From the NCBI RefSeq assembly GCF_026191675.1, contig NZ_JAKRRY010000001.1, positions 124,001-188,000 on the forward strand: DNA of 64,000 bases. Direction: 5' to 3'. Numbering within the stretch: the first letter of the stretch is position 1; each line of letters starts with the position of its first letter. The notes beneath the pieces are model-generated. The model had not been told where the DNA came from. It was given only the letters and a program-made list of their open reading frames with translations, and made no database searches. The position numbers were made by a program, and so were the translations under genes. This document shows, in pieces, positions 47,598 to 57,944 of the stretch. Origin of the DNA: Vibrio qingdaonensis (lineage in GTDB: Bacteria > Pseudomonadota > Gammaproteobacteria > Enterobacterales > Vibrionaceae).

Positions 47598-48092
47598 CGT
47601 ATCCTTTCCTTAAACCTTCTCTACCAGAGAATGACTGGGAGTTCGGTCAATAATTAATACTTTTCCTCAACTCAAGATGAGAAAATGCAATCAATTCTTA
47701 TTTAGGAGAGCCACAACGCTTCACCATTTGATCTTATGACGCACGCTTTTTTTTTCCTACTTCTTTAGGGCTAATTAGTGAGCAAAGTCACCATTATTTA
47801 TGTGTGTAATTATACATAAGATGCTGTTTTATAATGATAATTAATATCAACAAATTTATCACAACTAACCCTTTAGGGTTAGATTTTATTTGATATGACC
47901 GAGATCACTCCCCTAAATTGATCTAGGACAGGAAAGCCCACGACATGTAATAAATTATGTCAATTTGTGGCGTATTATTACACCGTCCATTGTGGTTTAT
48001 AATTCGTTATCTCCCACAACGGACATCTCCAATTCTTATTAACGGAAAAGCCCCACAACGCATTTCAAAAATTAGAATACGGAGATTACACT
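47598..48092. promoter_or_regulatory. Divergent nrfB/nrfA control region
   Basis: For nrfB (minus strand) a perfect TATAAT is at 47809-47814 and an FNR-like box TTGAT-ATTA-ATTAT is at 47837-47850, centred exactly at -41.5 from the predicted start near 47802. TAACCCT-TT-AGGGTTA at 47866-47881 matches the NarL/NarP 7-2-7 consensus at 12 of 14 positions. For nrfA, TATAAT is at 47998-48003, with no clear -35 element. Weaker candidates are TATGA-N6-TCACT (CRP-like, 47894-47909) and TTGAT-CTAG-GACAG (47918-47931). Confidence 0.6.
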
Positions 48093-49508
48093 GTGAAAAA
48101 GCATTGGATTATTAGTTCCGTTGCATCGCTGGCAATACTAGCAGCTGCTAGTGCGCCCGCTTTTGCGACAACAGAAGATGGGTTGGCTGATCCTAGAAAC
48201 CAAACCTATGAAGACAATCACCCTGATCAATATAAAACGTGGAAGGAAACCAGTGAAAGCGCCGAAATAGAGGATGCTCTTGAGCAAGACCCTAATATGG
48301 TTATTCTATGGGCTGGATACGGCTTTGCGAAAGACTATAACAAGGCACGCGGTCACTTCTTTGCGTTGGACGACGTCAGACAAACCCTGCGCACAGGCGG
48401 TCCAACGGACCCTAAATCTGGCCCAATGCCGATGGCATGTTGGAGTTGTAAAAGCCCAGACGTCGCTCGTGTGATTGAAGAGCGAGGCGAAGACGGCTAC
48501 TTCGAAGGAAAATGGGCACGCTTAGGTGGTGAAATATCCAACCCTATTGGTTGCGCCGATTGTCACGACACTCGTAGTGAAAAATTCAAAAATGGCGAGC
48601 CTGAGCTTGCTCTGACTCGTCCATACGTAGAGCGTGCATTTGACGCTATTGGTAAAAAGTTTGAAGAGCAATCGCGCCTCGACAAACAAGCCTCAGTTTG
48701 TGCGCAATGTCATGTTGAATACTATTTCACTGGCCCAAATAAGAGTGTTAAATTCCCTTGGGATCTCGGTACAACCGTAGGTGAAATGGAAGACTACTAT
48801 GATGGTATTGAGTTTAAAGATTGGCAACATGCCGTGTCAAAAGCACCAATGCTAAAAGCTCAGCACCCAGGTTATGAAACGTGGCGTGATGGTATTCATG
48901 GTAAGAATGGCGTTGTTTGTGTCGATTGCCACATGCCGAAAGTAACCAAAGAAGATGGCACTGTGTATACCGACCACAAAGTAGGCAATCCATTCGATCG
49001 ATTTGAAGACACCTGTGCAAACTGTCACACACAGTCTAAAGACCAGTTACAAGGTATTGTTTCTTCACGTAAAGCTCAAGTGCTAAACATGAAACTGACC
49101 GCTGAAAAACAAATTGTCGCTGCTCACTTTGAAGCAGGCGCAGCATGGGATGCTGGTGCAACAGAAGAAGAGATGAAGCCTATCCTTATGGATATTCGTC
49201 ACGCTCAATGGCGCTGGGATTATGCGATTGCGTCGCACGGTGTGCACATGCACGCACCAGAAGTTGCACTTGAAGTGCTTGGTACCTCCGTAGACAAAGC
49301 CGCCGATGCCAGAACGAAGCTGATTCGTTTACTCGCGAAGAAAGGTATTACCGACCCAGTAGAAATACCCGATATTTCAACCAAAGAAAAAGCGCAAGCC
49401 GCTCTGGGTATGGATATGGATAAGATGAATGCTGACAAGCAACACTTCCTAGACACGGTTGTACCGCAATGGGAAGCGGAGCAAAAAGCAAGAGAGTCGA
49501 AATACTAA
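48093..49508 (+). CDS. nrfA: Ammonia-forming cytochrome c nitrite reductase NrfA
   Basis: This 471-residue periplasmic pentahaem enzyme reduces nitrite to ammonia with six electrons. The catalytic haem motif CWSCK (lysine ligand) is at residues 116-120, and the other haem sites are CADCH, CAQCH, CVDCH and CANCH (about 154-312). The signal peptide ends ASAPAFATT. Length matches NrfA. It is transcribed away from nrfBCD, in contrast to the single nrfABCDEFG operon of E. coli. Confidence 0.97.
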   Translation: MKKHWIISSVASLAILAAASAPAFATTEDGLADPRNQTYEDNHPDQYKTWKETSESAEIEDALEQDPNMVILWAGYGFAKDYNKARGHFFALDDVRQTLRTGGPTDPKSGPMPMACWSCKSPDVARVIEERGEDGYFEGKWARLGGEISNPIGCADCHDTRSEKFKNGEPELALTRPYVERAFDAIGKKFEEQSRLDKQASVCAQCHVEYYFTGPNKSVKFPWDLGTTVGEMEDYYDGIEFKDWQHAVSKAPMLKAQHPGYETWRDGIHGKNGVVCVDCHMPKVTKEDGTVYTDHKVGNPFDRFEDTCANCHTQSKDQLQGIVSSRKAQVLNMKLTAEKQIVAAHFEAGAAWDAGATEEEMKPILMDIRHAQWRWDYAIASHGVHMHAPEVALEVLGTSVDKAADARTKLIRLLAKKGITDPVEIPDISTKEKAQAALGMDMDKMNADKQHFLDTVVPQWEAEQKARESKY

Positions 49509-49585
49509 ACAAAAGGTGATTAAGCCTTAGGCTTCTCGTCATTGCAATCTATACACGATGATGTGACCTATTCGATTTTTTGCCA

Positions 49586-49616
49586 AAGCCCTAACCAAAA
49601 GTTAGGGCTTTTTTTT
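49586..49616 (+). terminator. nrfA terminator
   Basis: AAGCCCTAAC-CAAAA-GTTAGGGCTT, a perfect 10-bp stem, is followed by eight T. Confidence 0.93.
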
Positions 49617-49722
49617 CACATCTACTATAACCTTTTATTAATAGCGCCTTAACTTATAAACGCTATATTTAAGTTGACGCTAGCCTTCACCTCACAGGGT
49701 AACATTACTCAATAGGGTCATT

Positions 49723-50154
49723 ATGAAACTACGCTTACTCACCGCTTTATTCCTTCTCAGCGCCCCCGCTTTAGCGGGTGATTATAACAGTGTCACCGTT
49801 GGTACCACCAGTGATGGTGGATTTGGTGTCGGCCTCTATCACGATAGAAACCTCAGCTTTGGCTTCTATTCAAATCTATCCGGTGGTACAGGACCAAACA
49901 ATGATGATTTTGCGTTGAATATTGGCGTGGTGAAATCGCTAAGTGATAACATTGCAGGCTATGTCGGGGCTGGCGTGGCCAATCGCAGCATCGAAAAAGT
50001 CAACGACCTTCCGTTTAAAGAATACGAATCAGATTTGCGCTTTAACGGCAATATCGGCTTACTATTCAAAACAGGGGTTACCGGGTTCACCGCTGATGTA
50101 GGCTACAACACAGGTTTGGAATCGGCATTTTTTGGCGTCGGTTACACGTATTAG
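49723..50154 (+). CDS. Small secreted beta-barrel-like protein
   Basis: This 143-residue protein has a signal peptide (LFLLSAPALAGDY) and a mature part of alternating strands rich in Gly, Asn and aromatic residues ending FFGVGYTY, with a C-terminal aromatic residue. It is probably a small outer-membrane barrel or a periplasmic beta protein. Function unknown. It is convergent with the fpr gene. Confidence 0.7.
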   Translation: MKLRLLTALFLLSAPALAGDYNSVTVGTTSDGGFGVGLYHDRNLSFGFYSNLSGGTGPNNDDFALNIGVVKSLSDNIAGYVGAGVANRSIEKVNDLPFKEYESDLRFNGNIGLLFKTGVTGFTADVGYNTGLESAFFGVGYTY

Positions 50155-50216
50155 TCTAGATACATGTATGCCTTGATTATCAGATTAACAATAGCGACCG
50201 GATAGAAATAAGCGGA

Positions 50217-50990
50217 CTACCAATAATTTTCACTCGCAAATTGACCTGGTTTGCGGCGTAAATGTTTTGATAAGCCTAATTCCACAAGTGTTGCACTGGT
50301 ATCTTTAACCATTTGTGGGTTACCACATAAATACACAAAACTTCTTAAGGAGTCCAAATTTATCCCTACCTTATTTTGAATGTCGTGACTTTGTAACAGT
50401 GCTGGAATTCGACCTCGTAAGCTTGGCTCATGGTCTTGCCTTGAAACAATCGACAAGTAATTAAATGTGCTACCCAGTCGTTCGTGTAGTGCTGACGTCA
50501 TCTCAGGATAAACCAATTCATTCGCCGTGCGCACTGCATGCACTAATGTCACTGACTCGAATCGCGTCGCGATCGAATCATCTTCTAAAATGGATAAAAA
50601 TGGCCCTACCGCCGTACCTGTTGCAAGCATCCATAACTCACGTGCATCTTTTGGAATTTCGTCCAATGTCATAAAACCCGATGCCTGCTTGCCAACAAAG
50701 AGTGTATCTCCAACATTTAATGCCTGTAACCTTGGTGATAGTTGCCCTAAATCATCCGCTACGATAAGAAACTCTAAATGTTGGTATCCATAAGCATGTG
50801 ACGGGTGGTTGACCATTGAATAGGCACGTCTTAGCCAGTTCCCCTGCTCATCCAGCAACGCTAATTTGGTAAATTGACCCGCTTCATAAGGCAAAATAGC
50901 AGCCGATACCTCTAAACTAAATAGGTTTTCCGCCCACTCTTTTTTTGCTAGAACCCGCCCCTCTATTAGACCATTTGGTATACCTTGCAT
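50217..50990 (-). CDS. fpr: Ferredoxin/flavodoxin-NADP reductase
   Basis: This 257-residue flavoprotein exchanges electrons between NADPH and ferredoxin or flavodoxin. It has the FAD-binding RRAYSMVN motif and the NADP-binding LATGTAVGPFLSIL and VYLCGNPQMV segments, and ends with GQFASENYW-type sequence (here PGQFASENYW). It is divergent from the di-iron/KAS III pair. Confidence 0.92.
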   Translation of the reverse strand: MQGIPNGLIEGRVLAKKEWAENLFSLEVSAAILPYEAGQFTKLALLDEQGNWLRRAYSMVNHPSHAYGYQHLEFLIVADDLGQLSPRLQALNVGDTLFVGKQASGFMTLDEIPKDARELWMLATGTAVGPFLSILEDDSIATRFESVTLVHAVRTANELVYPEMTSALHERLGSTFNYLSIVSRQDHEPSLRGRIPALLQSHDIQNKVGINLDSLRSFVYLCGNPQMVKDTSATLVELGLSKHLRRKPGQFASENYW

Positions 50991-51163
50991 TCGTTACCCC
51001 CACCAAAATCGACCGTTATGACTCATAGCTTAGGTCGTTATTCTCAAATACTTAAACTACAATTTGAAAATAAATGAGTAATTAATACAAATCGTTGAAA
51101 GATTTTTCTCATTTCACGGTCTATATATAGTACGTGTTATCGAAGGAACTGTGACTAAGACTT

Positions 51164-51853
51164 ATGAAACCCTGTTTTCCCTCTCTTCCTCAGTCGGCTC
51201 AGAGCCACAGTCCAGTAAAAAACTGGCTAGTTTTGTATCGCCAGCAGCCCATCGACTTCACAACTGAGCAACAGATCGCCCTTGCTCGTCTGTTACCTTT
51301 ACTGATATGCGGCGAGCAGTCCTCTCAGTGGGTATTTCATAACGAAGTTCAACGACAACGCGACGATAATCCTCTACAAGAAGCGGTTGAAGACTTTGAA
51401 TCTATCGTTGCCGATGAGCAGTATCATGAAAAAGCATTAGAGCTGGTACGTCTAACGCTACCAGAGCCTGCTGATATCACCCAAATTAAGCGTCGTAGCC
51501 AACGCTTTTTTGCTGCCCTAGGGCTAAGACAAAATTTTGATGTTCACTTTGCGCAAATAGCTTGTTTGGACGCGCTCGTTTGCCGACTCATGTTAGCCAT
51601 TGAGAAAGGCAGCCTTAATAGCGAGCATCCATTTGTTTTGCTATGTAGAGCCATTAAACAAGACGAAGCAAAGCACGTAACCTTGTCTAAACGCCATGCT
51701 CTTGCTTTAGGTTTCGAGCACTCTCAATGGCAATCACTAAAAAGCAGTATTGCCGACCGTTTATATACGCTACTTGCAAGCGAGCGTTCCGCTTTCGAAA
51801 CAATAGGCGTTGAACTAGATACTATTTTTGATTCAAAGGAAGGCGATCAATGA
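51164..51853 (+). CDS. Ferritin-like di-iron protein paired with a KAS III-like enzyme
   Basis: This 229-residue helical protein was not assigned to a named gene. Two E-x-x-H motifs, EQYH (residues 85-88) and EAKH (168-171), on separate helices, with acidic candidates E51 or E61 on an earlier helix, fit a ferritin-like di-iron carboxylate site of the AurF/oxygenase type. There is no signal peptide. Its stop overlaps the start of the KAS III-like gene by 4 bp (ATGA), so the two are translationally coupled and likely work on the same substrate. An oxidative reaction on an acyl chain or amine is plausible but inferred. Confidence 0.65.
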   Translation: MKPCFPSLPQSAQSHSPVKNWLVLYRQQPIDFTTEQQIALARLLPLLICGEQSSQWVFHNEVQRQRDDNPLQEAVEDFESIVADEQYHEKALELVRLTLPEPADITQIKRRSQRFFAALGLRQNFDVHFAQIACLDALVCRLMLAIEKGSLNSEHPFVLLCRAIKQDEAKHVTLSKRHALALGFEHSQWQSLKSSIADRLYTLLASERSAFETIGVELDTIFDSKEGDQ

Positions 51854-52905
51854 ACACTGTTTTTCTACCCGGTCAAGTAAAGCTGCTAGCGGCGAGCAAC
51901 GCCTTCCCAGATCAACAACTCAACAACGAGCAGTTAATTACAGCGTTAGAGAAGTTGTCCGGAAGACGGTATGCCAAAGTTGCCGCTCGCATCGCGCCTT
52001 TTCTTGGCATTGAGCAACGCCACTTTAGCCGAAGCATTCATCACTATGTTAGCCCACCAACACCAACCAATTCAGATTTAGTAGTGGAAGTCATGCAGCG
52101 ATTGATGATTCAATCACAAGTGTCTTTAAGTGATATTGACTACCTAATCGGTCATACCACCACACCCGATACGCAACTCCCTCCAAGCATTGCATGGGTT
52201 ACGGAGAAGCTAAAGTTTTATGGCCCATTTATGGAATTAAGGCAAGCCTGCACCGGCTTCGCCAGCGCGCTGCAAATTGCGATCCCGCGCATCGCTTTAT
52301 TAGGTAAACCCGTCGCCTTGGTCGGCAGTGAAACAGGTTCAGTTTACTTTGACTTTAAAGAAGCATTTTTGGACCAATCTCAACTGGTCAATTACATGCA
52401 AATGGGAGACGGTGCTGGCGGTGTCATTCTAGGCCCTGATGATGGCTCTGGTCATGGCATCATTAGCGATTGTTTTATGGGGCAAATTGGTGTCGATATG
52501 GCGCCCGGACTTTCTTTAGATGGTGGTTCTCTATCCGTCCATACCCAAAAAACAATTGCTCGCTTTCACCACAATGCGACGAATGTTAGGCAAAGTGGCG
52601 AAGCGTTGTTTAACGCTAGCATACAAGCTCTGGCTCAACGCGGTTATAACGTTCAAGACTTTGATTATATCATTCCGCACCAGGCCACTGGCCACATTGA
52701 TAGTCAACTTAGCGAAGCTCTGGGAATTGACTGCTGTAAAGTCATTAATGATGCGAAGAATTGGGGAAATCTCGGTTCTGCAGCCATTTGGGCAAGTTTT
52801 GCCAAACTGGTCAACAGCGGCATGCTACAACCCGGAAACAAAGTGGCTATTTTAGGCGCGGAAGCCACTAAATATATGTACGGAGGATTCATTTACCGTC
52901 ATTAA
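51850..52905 (+). CDS. KAS III-like (FabH family) thiolase-fold enzyme
   Basis: This 351-residue condensing-enzyme homologue has the Cys-His-Asn triad: Cys134 in RQACTGFASAL, His277 in IPHQATGHID and Asn307 in NWGNLGSAA. It is divergent from housekeeping FabH at many positions and is a two-gene operon with a di-iron protein, so a role in a specialised fatty or signal molecule is likelier than bulk fatty acid synthesis. No acyl carrier protein gene is nearby. Confidence 0.75.
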   Translation: MNTVFLPGQVKLLAASNAFPDQQLNNEQLITALEKLSGRRYAKVAARIAPFLGIEQRHFSRSIHHYVSPPTPTNSDLVVEVMQRLMIQSQVSLSDIDYLIGHTTTPDTQLPPSIAWVTEKLKFYGPFMELRQACTGFASALQIAIPRIALLGKPVALVGSETGSVYFDFKEAFLDQSQLVNYMQMGDGAGGVILGPDDGSGHGIISDCFMGQIGVDMAPGLSLDGGSLSVHTQKTIARFHHNATNVRQSGEALFNASIQALAQRGYNVQDFDYIIPHQATGHIDSQLSEALGIDCCKVINDAKNWGNLGSAAIWASFAKLVNSGMLQPGNKVAILGAEATKYMYGGFIYRH

Positions 52906-53019
52906 TCCCCAGCTGTACTTCATCGTATACAGTAGGCTACACGACTCTCTCCATTGAAACCTTGACTCATCGCGGATAAATAGAATAGCATCCTGTAAAA
53001 ACAAAAAGGAGGGGGATGT

Positions 53020-53187
53020 ATGAGTAATAAAAGTATTTGTGCTGGGTGTAATAACCCATCCAGTTTTACTAGAGTTCGTCGGACTAGGATTGAAAAATTA
53101 TTTAAAGCGTCCAAACAAAAATGGTGCTGTACCCATTGTAAAAAAACCACTTTTTTTACCTTAAAAGAACTCATCGACGCCAACTGA
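53020..53187 (+). CDS. Small zinc-ribbon-like protein (55 aa)
   Basis: AAGGAGG lies 7 nt before the ATG. The 55-codon frame encodes SICAGCNN near the start and WCCTHCKKTTFF later: two CxxC knuckles typical of a zinc ribbon, with a basic central stretch (RVRRTRIEKLFKASKQ). It follows the KAS III-like gene by 114 bp on the same strand but probably has its own promoter. Function unknown; nucleic acid or protein binding is possible. Confidence 0.65.
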   Translation: MSNKSICAGCNNPSSFTRVRRTRIEKLFKASKQKWCCTHCKKTTFFTLKELIDAN

Positions 53188-53222
53188 CCACCTACAGTGT
53201 CAACAATTTTTGGTCGGTAATT

Positions 53223-53867
53223 TTAAAGCATACTTTTCGCTTGATTAATTTTTTCGATGAGAGCAGCTCGCTGAATGCCCGGTCGGTTGGAATCTAATAT
53301 TTTCGTCCACTGTACAATTGCGTCGGCATAGCGCGAGTTCAAAAAATGATCCGAGGCAATCAATAATAACGCTGTATCGTTTAGCTCATCCATTTGCAGT
53401 GCTTTATCTAAAAAACTCAACACATCTGGCGTCATAGTTTGCGATTCAGAATAGTATTTTGCCGTAGCAATAGCTGCGTATTGTCCAGCGTAAGGATTCT
53501 GCGACAGCCGTATGGAGTAATCAAAACAGGTAATGGCGGCATCAAACTCATTAGTTTGCATGTACATTTGCCCCAAGGCAAACCAATCTTTACTGTTATT
53601 AGGGTCATTCTTTAATGCTTGCTGTAGTTCAAGCATCATCGTTTCCCCATTTTTAAATGGCGTCGGTTTCACAAGTTCAGGAATATCTGACTTCAACTGA
53701 CTCCAGACCAATAGAGAAATCCCACACACCAGGGCAGATAGCGTGGTCGATATACCTAATGTTTTCCATCGTTGACTGGGGGCTTCAGTTCCACGCGTCA
53801 CTAGCCCAAAATAACAAACCACCACCATCATCAAAAAACAAAAGGCAACAAATAGCGCGAACGACAT
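53223..53867 (-). CDS. nrfG: NrfG/CcmI-type tetratricopeptide protein
   Basis: This 214-residue protein has two N-terminal membrane helices (FVAFCFLMMVVVCYFGLV and LSALVCGISLLVW) followed by three or four TPR repeats (SKDWFALGQMYMQTNEFDAA). It fits the NrfG/CcmI group that hands apocytochrome to the haem lyase. The rest of the nrf cluster ends about 3.7 kb away with unrelated genes between, so this nrfG is detached. CcmI is the alternative reading. Confidence 0.75.
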   Translation of the reverse strand: MSFALFVAFCFLMMVVVCYFGLVTRGTEAPSQRWKTLGISTTLSALVCGISLLVWSQLKSDIPELVKPTPFKNGETMMLELQQALKNDPNNSKDWFALGQMYMQTNEFDAAITCFDYSIRLSQNPYAGQYAAIATAKYYSESQTMTPDVLSFLDKALQMDELNDTALLLIASDHFLNSRYADAIVQWTKILDSNRPGIQRAALIEKINQAKSML

Positions 53868-54006
53868 ACTTCAAATACTACTGATTAATACTAGGTAATC
53901 ATGAGTATACCTCGCCACGCTATAATTACTGTGATACTCGGTCGAGATTCGGCGGCTCCCTAATGAAAGTCACTGGCACTGGCATAAGTTAACGAAGTTA
54001 AGGAGG

Positions 54007-54840
54007 CTAAAACAAACGGCGCTTGAGCCCAGCCCTTTCCAACACCCGAGTCGAGATCTCTTCTACAGACAATGACGACGTATTAATATAAGGGATTGCT
54101 TCTCTACGGAACAAGGATTCTACACTCGCTAACTCCTGTAAACACTGCTCAGTACTCGCGTAATCACTGCCCGCCAGTCTATTTTCTCGTATTTCGGTAA
54201 GTCTCTCAGGATCAATCGTTAATCCAAATAATTTATGGCGATGGATTTCAAATTCAGGCAGTAGGCGTAAACGTTTAATATCGTCATCAATAAATGGGTA
54301 GTTCACCACTCTAAGACCAAACTGCATTGCCATATAAAGACTCGTCGGAGTCTTGCCACTTCGTGAAACCCCTAGCAAGATTATATCCGCTTGATCAATA
54401 TTCTTAAGAGACACCCCGTCATCATGCGCTAAGGTATATTCAATAGCGGCAATCCGATCAAAGTACTTATCCGAGTCTTTCGCCACACTATGTGAGCGTT
54501 GGAGCTGAGGTTTAGGCTCCATGTTTAAATCGCCTTTTACCTGTGCGACAACACTTTCCAACACATCGTAACAATGTGCACAAGACGCCAACAGTTTTGT
54601 GCGGATATGTGGCACGACGATCGAAAAAAACACCAAGGGTTTAACACCGTTACGTTCATAAGATTGATTAATTTCTCTAATGAGTTCATCCACCTTATGG
54701 TCACTTTCTACAAATGGAAACGTCTTTTCTCTAGCCGTCACCGAGAATTGCCCCAAAACCACATGCCCCAATGTTTCACAAGTAATCGCTGTTCCGTCAG
54801 AAACGTAGAATACGTCACGACTTTGACCTAAATTTTTCAT
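54007..54840 (-). CDS. ppsR: PEP synthase regulatory kinase/pyrophosphorylase PpsR
   Basis: This 277-residue bifunctional DUF299 enzyme phosphorylates PpsA with ADP to inactivate it and reverses this with phosphate. The N-terminal [19 protein letters not shown] and the P-loop-like [18 protein letters not shown] are typical. It is divergent from its target gene ppsA, as in E. coli. Confidence 0.93.
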   Translation of the reverse strand: MKNLGQSRDVFYVSDGTAITCETLGHVVLGQFSVTAREKTFPFVESDHKVDELIREINQSYERNGVKPLVFFSIVVPHIRTKLLASCAHCYDVLESVVAQVKGDLNMEPKPQLQRSHSVAKDSDKYFDRIAAIEYTLAHDDGVSLKNIDQADIILLGVSRSGKTPTSLYMAMQFGLRVVNYPFIDDDIKRLRLLPEFEIHRHKLFGLTIDPERLTEIRENRLAGSDYASTEQCLQELASVESLFRREAIPYINTSSLSVEEISTRVLERAGLKRRLF

Positions 54841-55015
54841 TTTATAGTTAAGTTTTCAGATTATTTTAAGTAGGATGCGTTACATAATATCGATAACAAA
54901 CCCTAGCATTCAAGAACGTTCCCCCACAGTTTTGAAAAATAACCTTATCTATTTTTCGGCTGAATACGTAAACGATTGCTTATTACCCTACGCTGCAATG
55001 TTTCTGGAGATAGAC

Positions 55016-57391
55016 ATGCAAAATAATACCCTCTGGTTCGATGGACTTTCCATGGAAGATGTCGACAAAGTCGGCGGCAAAAACGCGTCATTAGGTGAAA
55101 TGGTTTCTAACCTTTCCAATGCCGGTGTTTCTGTCCCAAATGGCTTTGCCACCACATCTCATGCGTTTAATCAATTCCTTGACTTCGAAGGCCTTGATGA
55201 GCGTATCCACGGACTGTTAGATGAACTAGACGTTGACGACGTTGACGCACTGCGAAAGACAGGCGCAATCATTCGTCAATGGGTACTCGATGCCCCCTTC
55301 CCTGCGGACCTAGAGCAAGACATTCGTTCTAACTACCGTGAACTAATTAATGACAATCCAGCGCTTTCTGTCGCGGTGCGCTCTTCTGCTACAGCGGAAG
55401 ATCTACCTGACGCCTCATTTGCCGGACAACAAGAAACATTTTTGAATGTGCATGGTATTGATGCCGTGCTCGAAGCGACGAAACACGTCTATGCCTCGCT
55501 CTTTAATGATCGAGCTATCTCCTATCGTGTTCACCAAGGTTTTGATCATCGCGGTATCTCCCTATCGGCAGGTATTCAACGCATGGTTCGTTCAGACCAA
55601 GCGTCATCAGGTGTGATGTTTACGCTTGATACTGAATCAGGTTTTGACCAAGTCGTGTTTATTACCTCAGCTTGGGGTCTAGGAGAAATGGTCGTTCAGG
55701 GTGCGGTGAATCCCGACGAGTTTTATGTCCACAAGCCATTACTAGACGCCGGCCAAGCACCGATCGTCAAAAAGACGTTTGGCTCTAAACTGATCAAAAT
55801 GATTTACTCCACGAATCAGGAAATTGGCAAACAAGTCGATATCGTTGATACCACGGAGCAAGAACAAAACCAATTCTCCCTGACGGATGATGAGATCAAA
55901 GAGCTAGCGAAACAAGCGATGATCATCGAAAAGCACTATCAGCGTCCAATGGACATTGAGTGGGCAAAAGATGGCATCGACGGCAAGCTCTATATCGTGC
56001 AAGCACGACCAGAAACCGTTTGTTCTCAAAGCGAGACCAATGTTATCGAACGTTTCCAGCTCAATAGCAAAGCGGATGTCTTGGTTGAAGGCCGTTCAAT
56101 CGGTCAGCGTATTGGTAGCGGACCAGTTCGCTTAGTCGATTCACTTGATCAAATGTCGCTAGTACAAGAAGGCGACGTACTCGTCACCGATATGACAGAC
56201 CCAGATTGGGAACCTGTCATGAAGAAAGCATCTGCAATTGTGACCAACCGAGGTGGTCGTACTTGTCATGCTGCAATCATTGCTCGTGAACTCGGCATTC
56301 CTGCGATTGTAGGATGTGGCAACGCAACGACATCCTTGTCAGATGGCGCATTGGTTACCGTGTCTTGTTCGGAAGGTGAAACCGGCTACGTTTATGAAGG
56401 TGAACTTGATTTTGAAGTCCGTCGTTCTGAGGTTGATGAATTGCCAATGCTACCGACCAAAGTCATGATGAACGTTGGTAACCCAGACCGAGCATTCGAC
56501 TTCGCGCAATTGCCAAATGAAGGCGTAGGACTTGCTCGACTCGAATTTATCATCAATAAAATGATTGGTATTCACCCGAAAGCTCTACTTAACTTTGACG
56601 CTCAAAACGATGAACTTAAAGCCGAGATCACACAGCGTATTCGTGGTTACCGAGACCCAATCGACTTTTACGTGAGTAAACTAACCGAAGGTATCGCCAC
56701 CATTGCTGCAGCATTCTGGCCGAAACGTGTCATCGTTCGTATGTCTGATTTTAAATCTAATGAGTACAGCAACCTCGTAGGTGGCCGTGATTTCGAACCG
56801 CATGAAGAGAACCCAATGCTGGGTTTCCGTGGTGCATCTCGTTATATCTCTCCGGTTTTCGAGGACTGTTTTGAGCTTGAAACTCAGGCTATCAAGCGTG
56901 TTCGCAACAAAATGGGACTGAAAAACGTTGAAATCATGATTCCTTTTGTTCGCACACCAAGTGAAGCAGCATCGGTGATTGACCTACTTGCTAAATTTGA
57001 ACTACGTCGTGGAGAAGAAGGGCTAAAGGTCATTATGATGTGTGAATTGCCATCAAATGCCGTACTTGCGGATGAGTTTTTGAAGTATTTCGATGGGTTC
57101 TCCATCGGCTCAAATGATATGACACAGCTAACCTTAGGACTAGACCGTGATTCCGGTGACGTCGCTCATTTATTTGATGAACGCAACCCTGCGGTTAAGG
57201 CTATGCTGAAAATGTCGATTGATGCTGCCACAAAAGCAGGCAAATATGTCGGAATTTGTGGTCAAGGGCCATCGGATCATGACGACCTTGCGGAATGGTT
57301 AATGCAACAAGGTATCAGCTCGGTTTCATTAAATCCGGATACGGTTATCGACACTTGGTTAAAACTCGGCAAAGTGGCAGGCCATCAGTAA
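55016..57391 (+). CDS. ppsA: Phosphoenolpyruvate synthase
   Basis: This 791-residue enzyme makes phosphoenolpyruvate from pyruvate and ATP in gluconeogenesis. It shows the ATP-grasp N-terminal domain ([11 protein letters not shown]), the phosphohistidine domain [21 protein letters not shown] and the C-terminal PEP-binding barrel ([20 protein letters not shown]). An upstream in-frame start at 54875 exists, but GGAG 6 nt before the ATG at 55016 and the family length (792 in E. coli) choose this one. PpsR encoded opposite controls it. Confidence 0.95.
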   Translation: MQNNTLWFDGLSMEDVDKVGGKNASLGEMVSNLSNAGVSVPNGFATTSHAFNQFLDFEGLDERIHGLLDELDVDDVDALRKTGAIIRQWVLDAPFPADLEQDIRSNYRELINDNPALSVAVRSSATAEDLPDASFAGQQETFLNVHGIDAVLEATKHVYASLFNDRAISYRVHQGFDHRGISLSAGIQRMVRSDQASSGVMFTLDTESGFDQVVFITSAWGLGEMVVQGAVNPDEFYVHKPLLDAGQAPIVKKTFGSKLIKMIYSTNQEIGKQVDIVDTTEQEQNQFSLTDDEIKELAKQAMIIEKHYQRPMDIEWAKDGIDGKLYIVQARPETVCSQSETNVIERFQLNSKADVLVEGRSIGQRIGSGPVRLVDSLDQMSLVQEGDVLVTDMTDPDWEPVMKKASAIVTNRGGRTCHAAIIARELGIPAIVGCGNATTSLSDGALVTVSCSEGETGYVYEGELDFEVRRSEVDELPMLPTKVMMNVGNPDRAFDFAQLPNEGVGLARLEFIINKMIGIHPKALLNFDAQNDELKAEITQRIRGYRDPIDFYVSKLTEGIATIAAAFWPKRVIVRMSDFKSNEYSNLVGGRDFEPHEENPMLGFRGASRYISPVFEDCFELETQAIKRVRNKMGLKNVEIMIPFVRTPSEAASVIDLLAKFELRRGEEGLKVIMMCELPSNAVLADEFLKYFDGFSIGSNDMTQLTLGLDRDSGDVAHLFDERNPAVKAMLKMSIDAATKAGKYVGICGQGPSDHDDLAEWLMQQGISSVSLNPDTVIDTWLKLGKVAGHQ

Positions 57392-57446
57392 CTGCGAGTC
57401 ATTACTCGATTCGTAAACAAGTGATATAGAGCAACTCAAATATGTT

Positions 57447-57476
57447 AAGGCGTTAGCGACTCGCTAACGCCTTTTT
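57447..57476. terminator. ppsA terminator
   Basis: AAGGCGTTAGCGA-C-TCGCTAACGCCTT is a perfect 13-bp inverted repeat followed by TTTTTC. It lies in the gap between two convergent genes. Confidence 0.92.
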
Positions 57477-57477
57477 C

Positions 57478-57834
57478 TTATCTAGACTCCGACCAAACCG
57501 CAAACTCATTGCCACTTGGTTCTATGAAGTGAAATCGGCACCCACCCGGAAATTCAAAAATCTCACGGATAATACGCCCCTTGGATAGCACCACTTTCTG
57601 ATAGGTTTCTTCGATATTATTGCTATAAAATACCAATAAGGCACCACCCTGCGCTGAAACTGAGTTCAAATCGGCCTGATAAAAGCCACCGTTCATACCT
57701 TGTCCAGAAAACGCAGAATATTCATCGCCATAGTCTTGAAACTCCCATCCAAATACCGCGTTGAAAAAGGATTTAGTTGCCGTCAAGTTCCGTGCGGCAA
57801 ACTCAACATAGTCTAATTTTTCATGCATACTCAT
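57478..57834 (-). CDS. VOC family (glyoxalase-like) protein
   Basis: This 118-residue single-domain protein of the vicinal oxygen chelate superfamily has the pattern LDYVEFAARNLTATKSFFNAVFGWEFQDYG and the C-terminal FHFIEPSGNEFAVWSE, with a Glu metal ligand. Substrate unknown. The ATG at 57834 is 9 nt from GGAGAG; the GTG at 57840 is too close to it. Confidence 0.85.
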   Translation of the reverse strand: MSMHEKLDYVEFAARNLTATKSFFNAVFGWEFQDYGDEYSAFSGQGMNGGFYQADLNSVSAQGGALLVFYSNNIEETYQKVVLSKGRIIREIFEFPGGCRFHFIEPSGNEFAVWSESR

Positions 57835-57944
57835 GTTCACTCTCTCCGCTGGGCAACCTTTACTCTCGCACTCGACGAGTCGGTAACAATTAAAGAAGGC
57901 TAAAGTATAGGATCTTGACCCATAATTAACCGCTACTCACATCA

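Noticed and set aside
52920..53183. Minus-strand frame opposite the zinc-ribbon gene
   Set aside because: The plus-strand frame has a clear ribosome binding site and paired CxxC motifs; the minus frame is its shadow.
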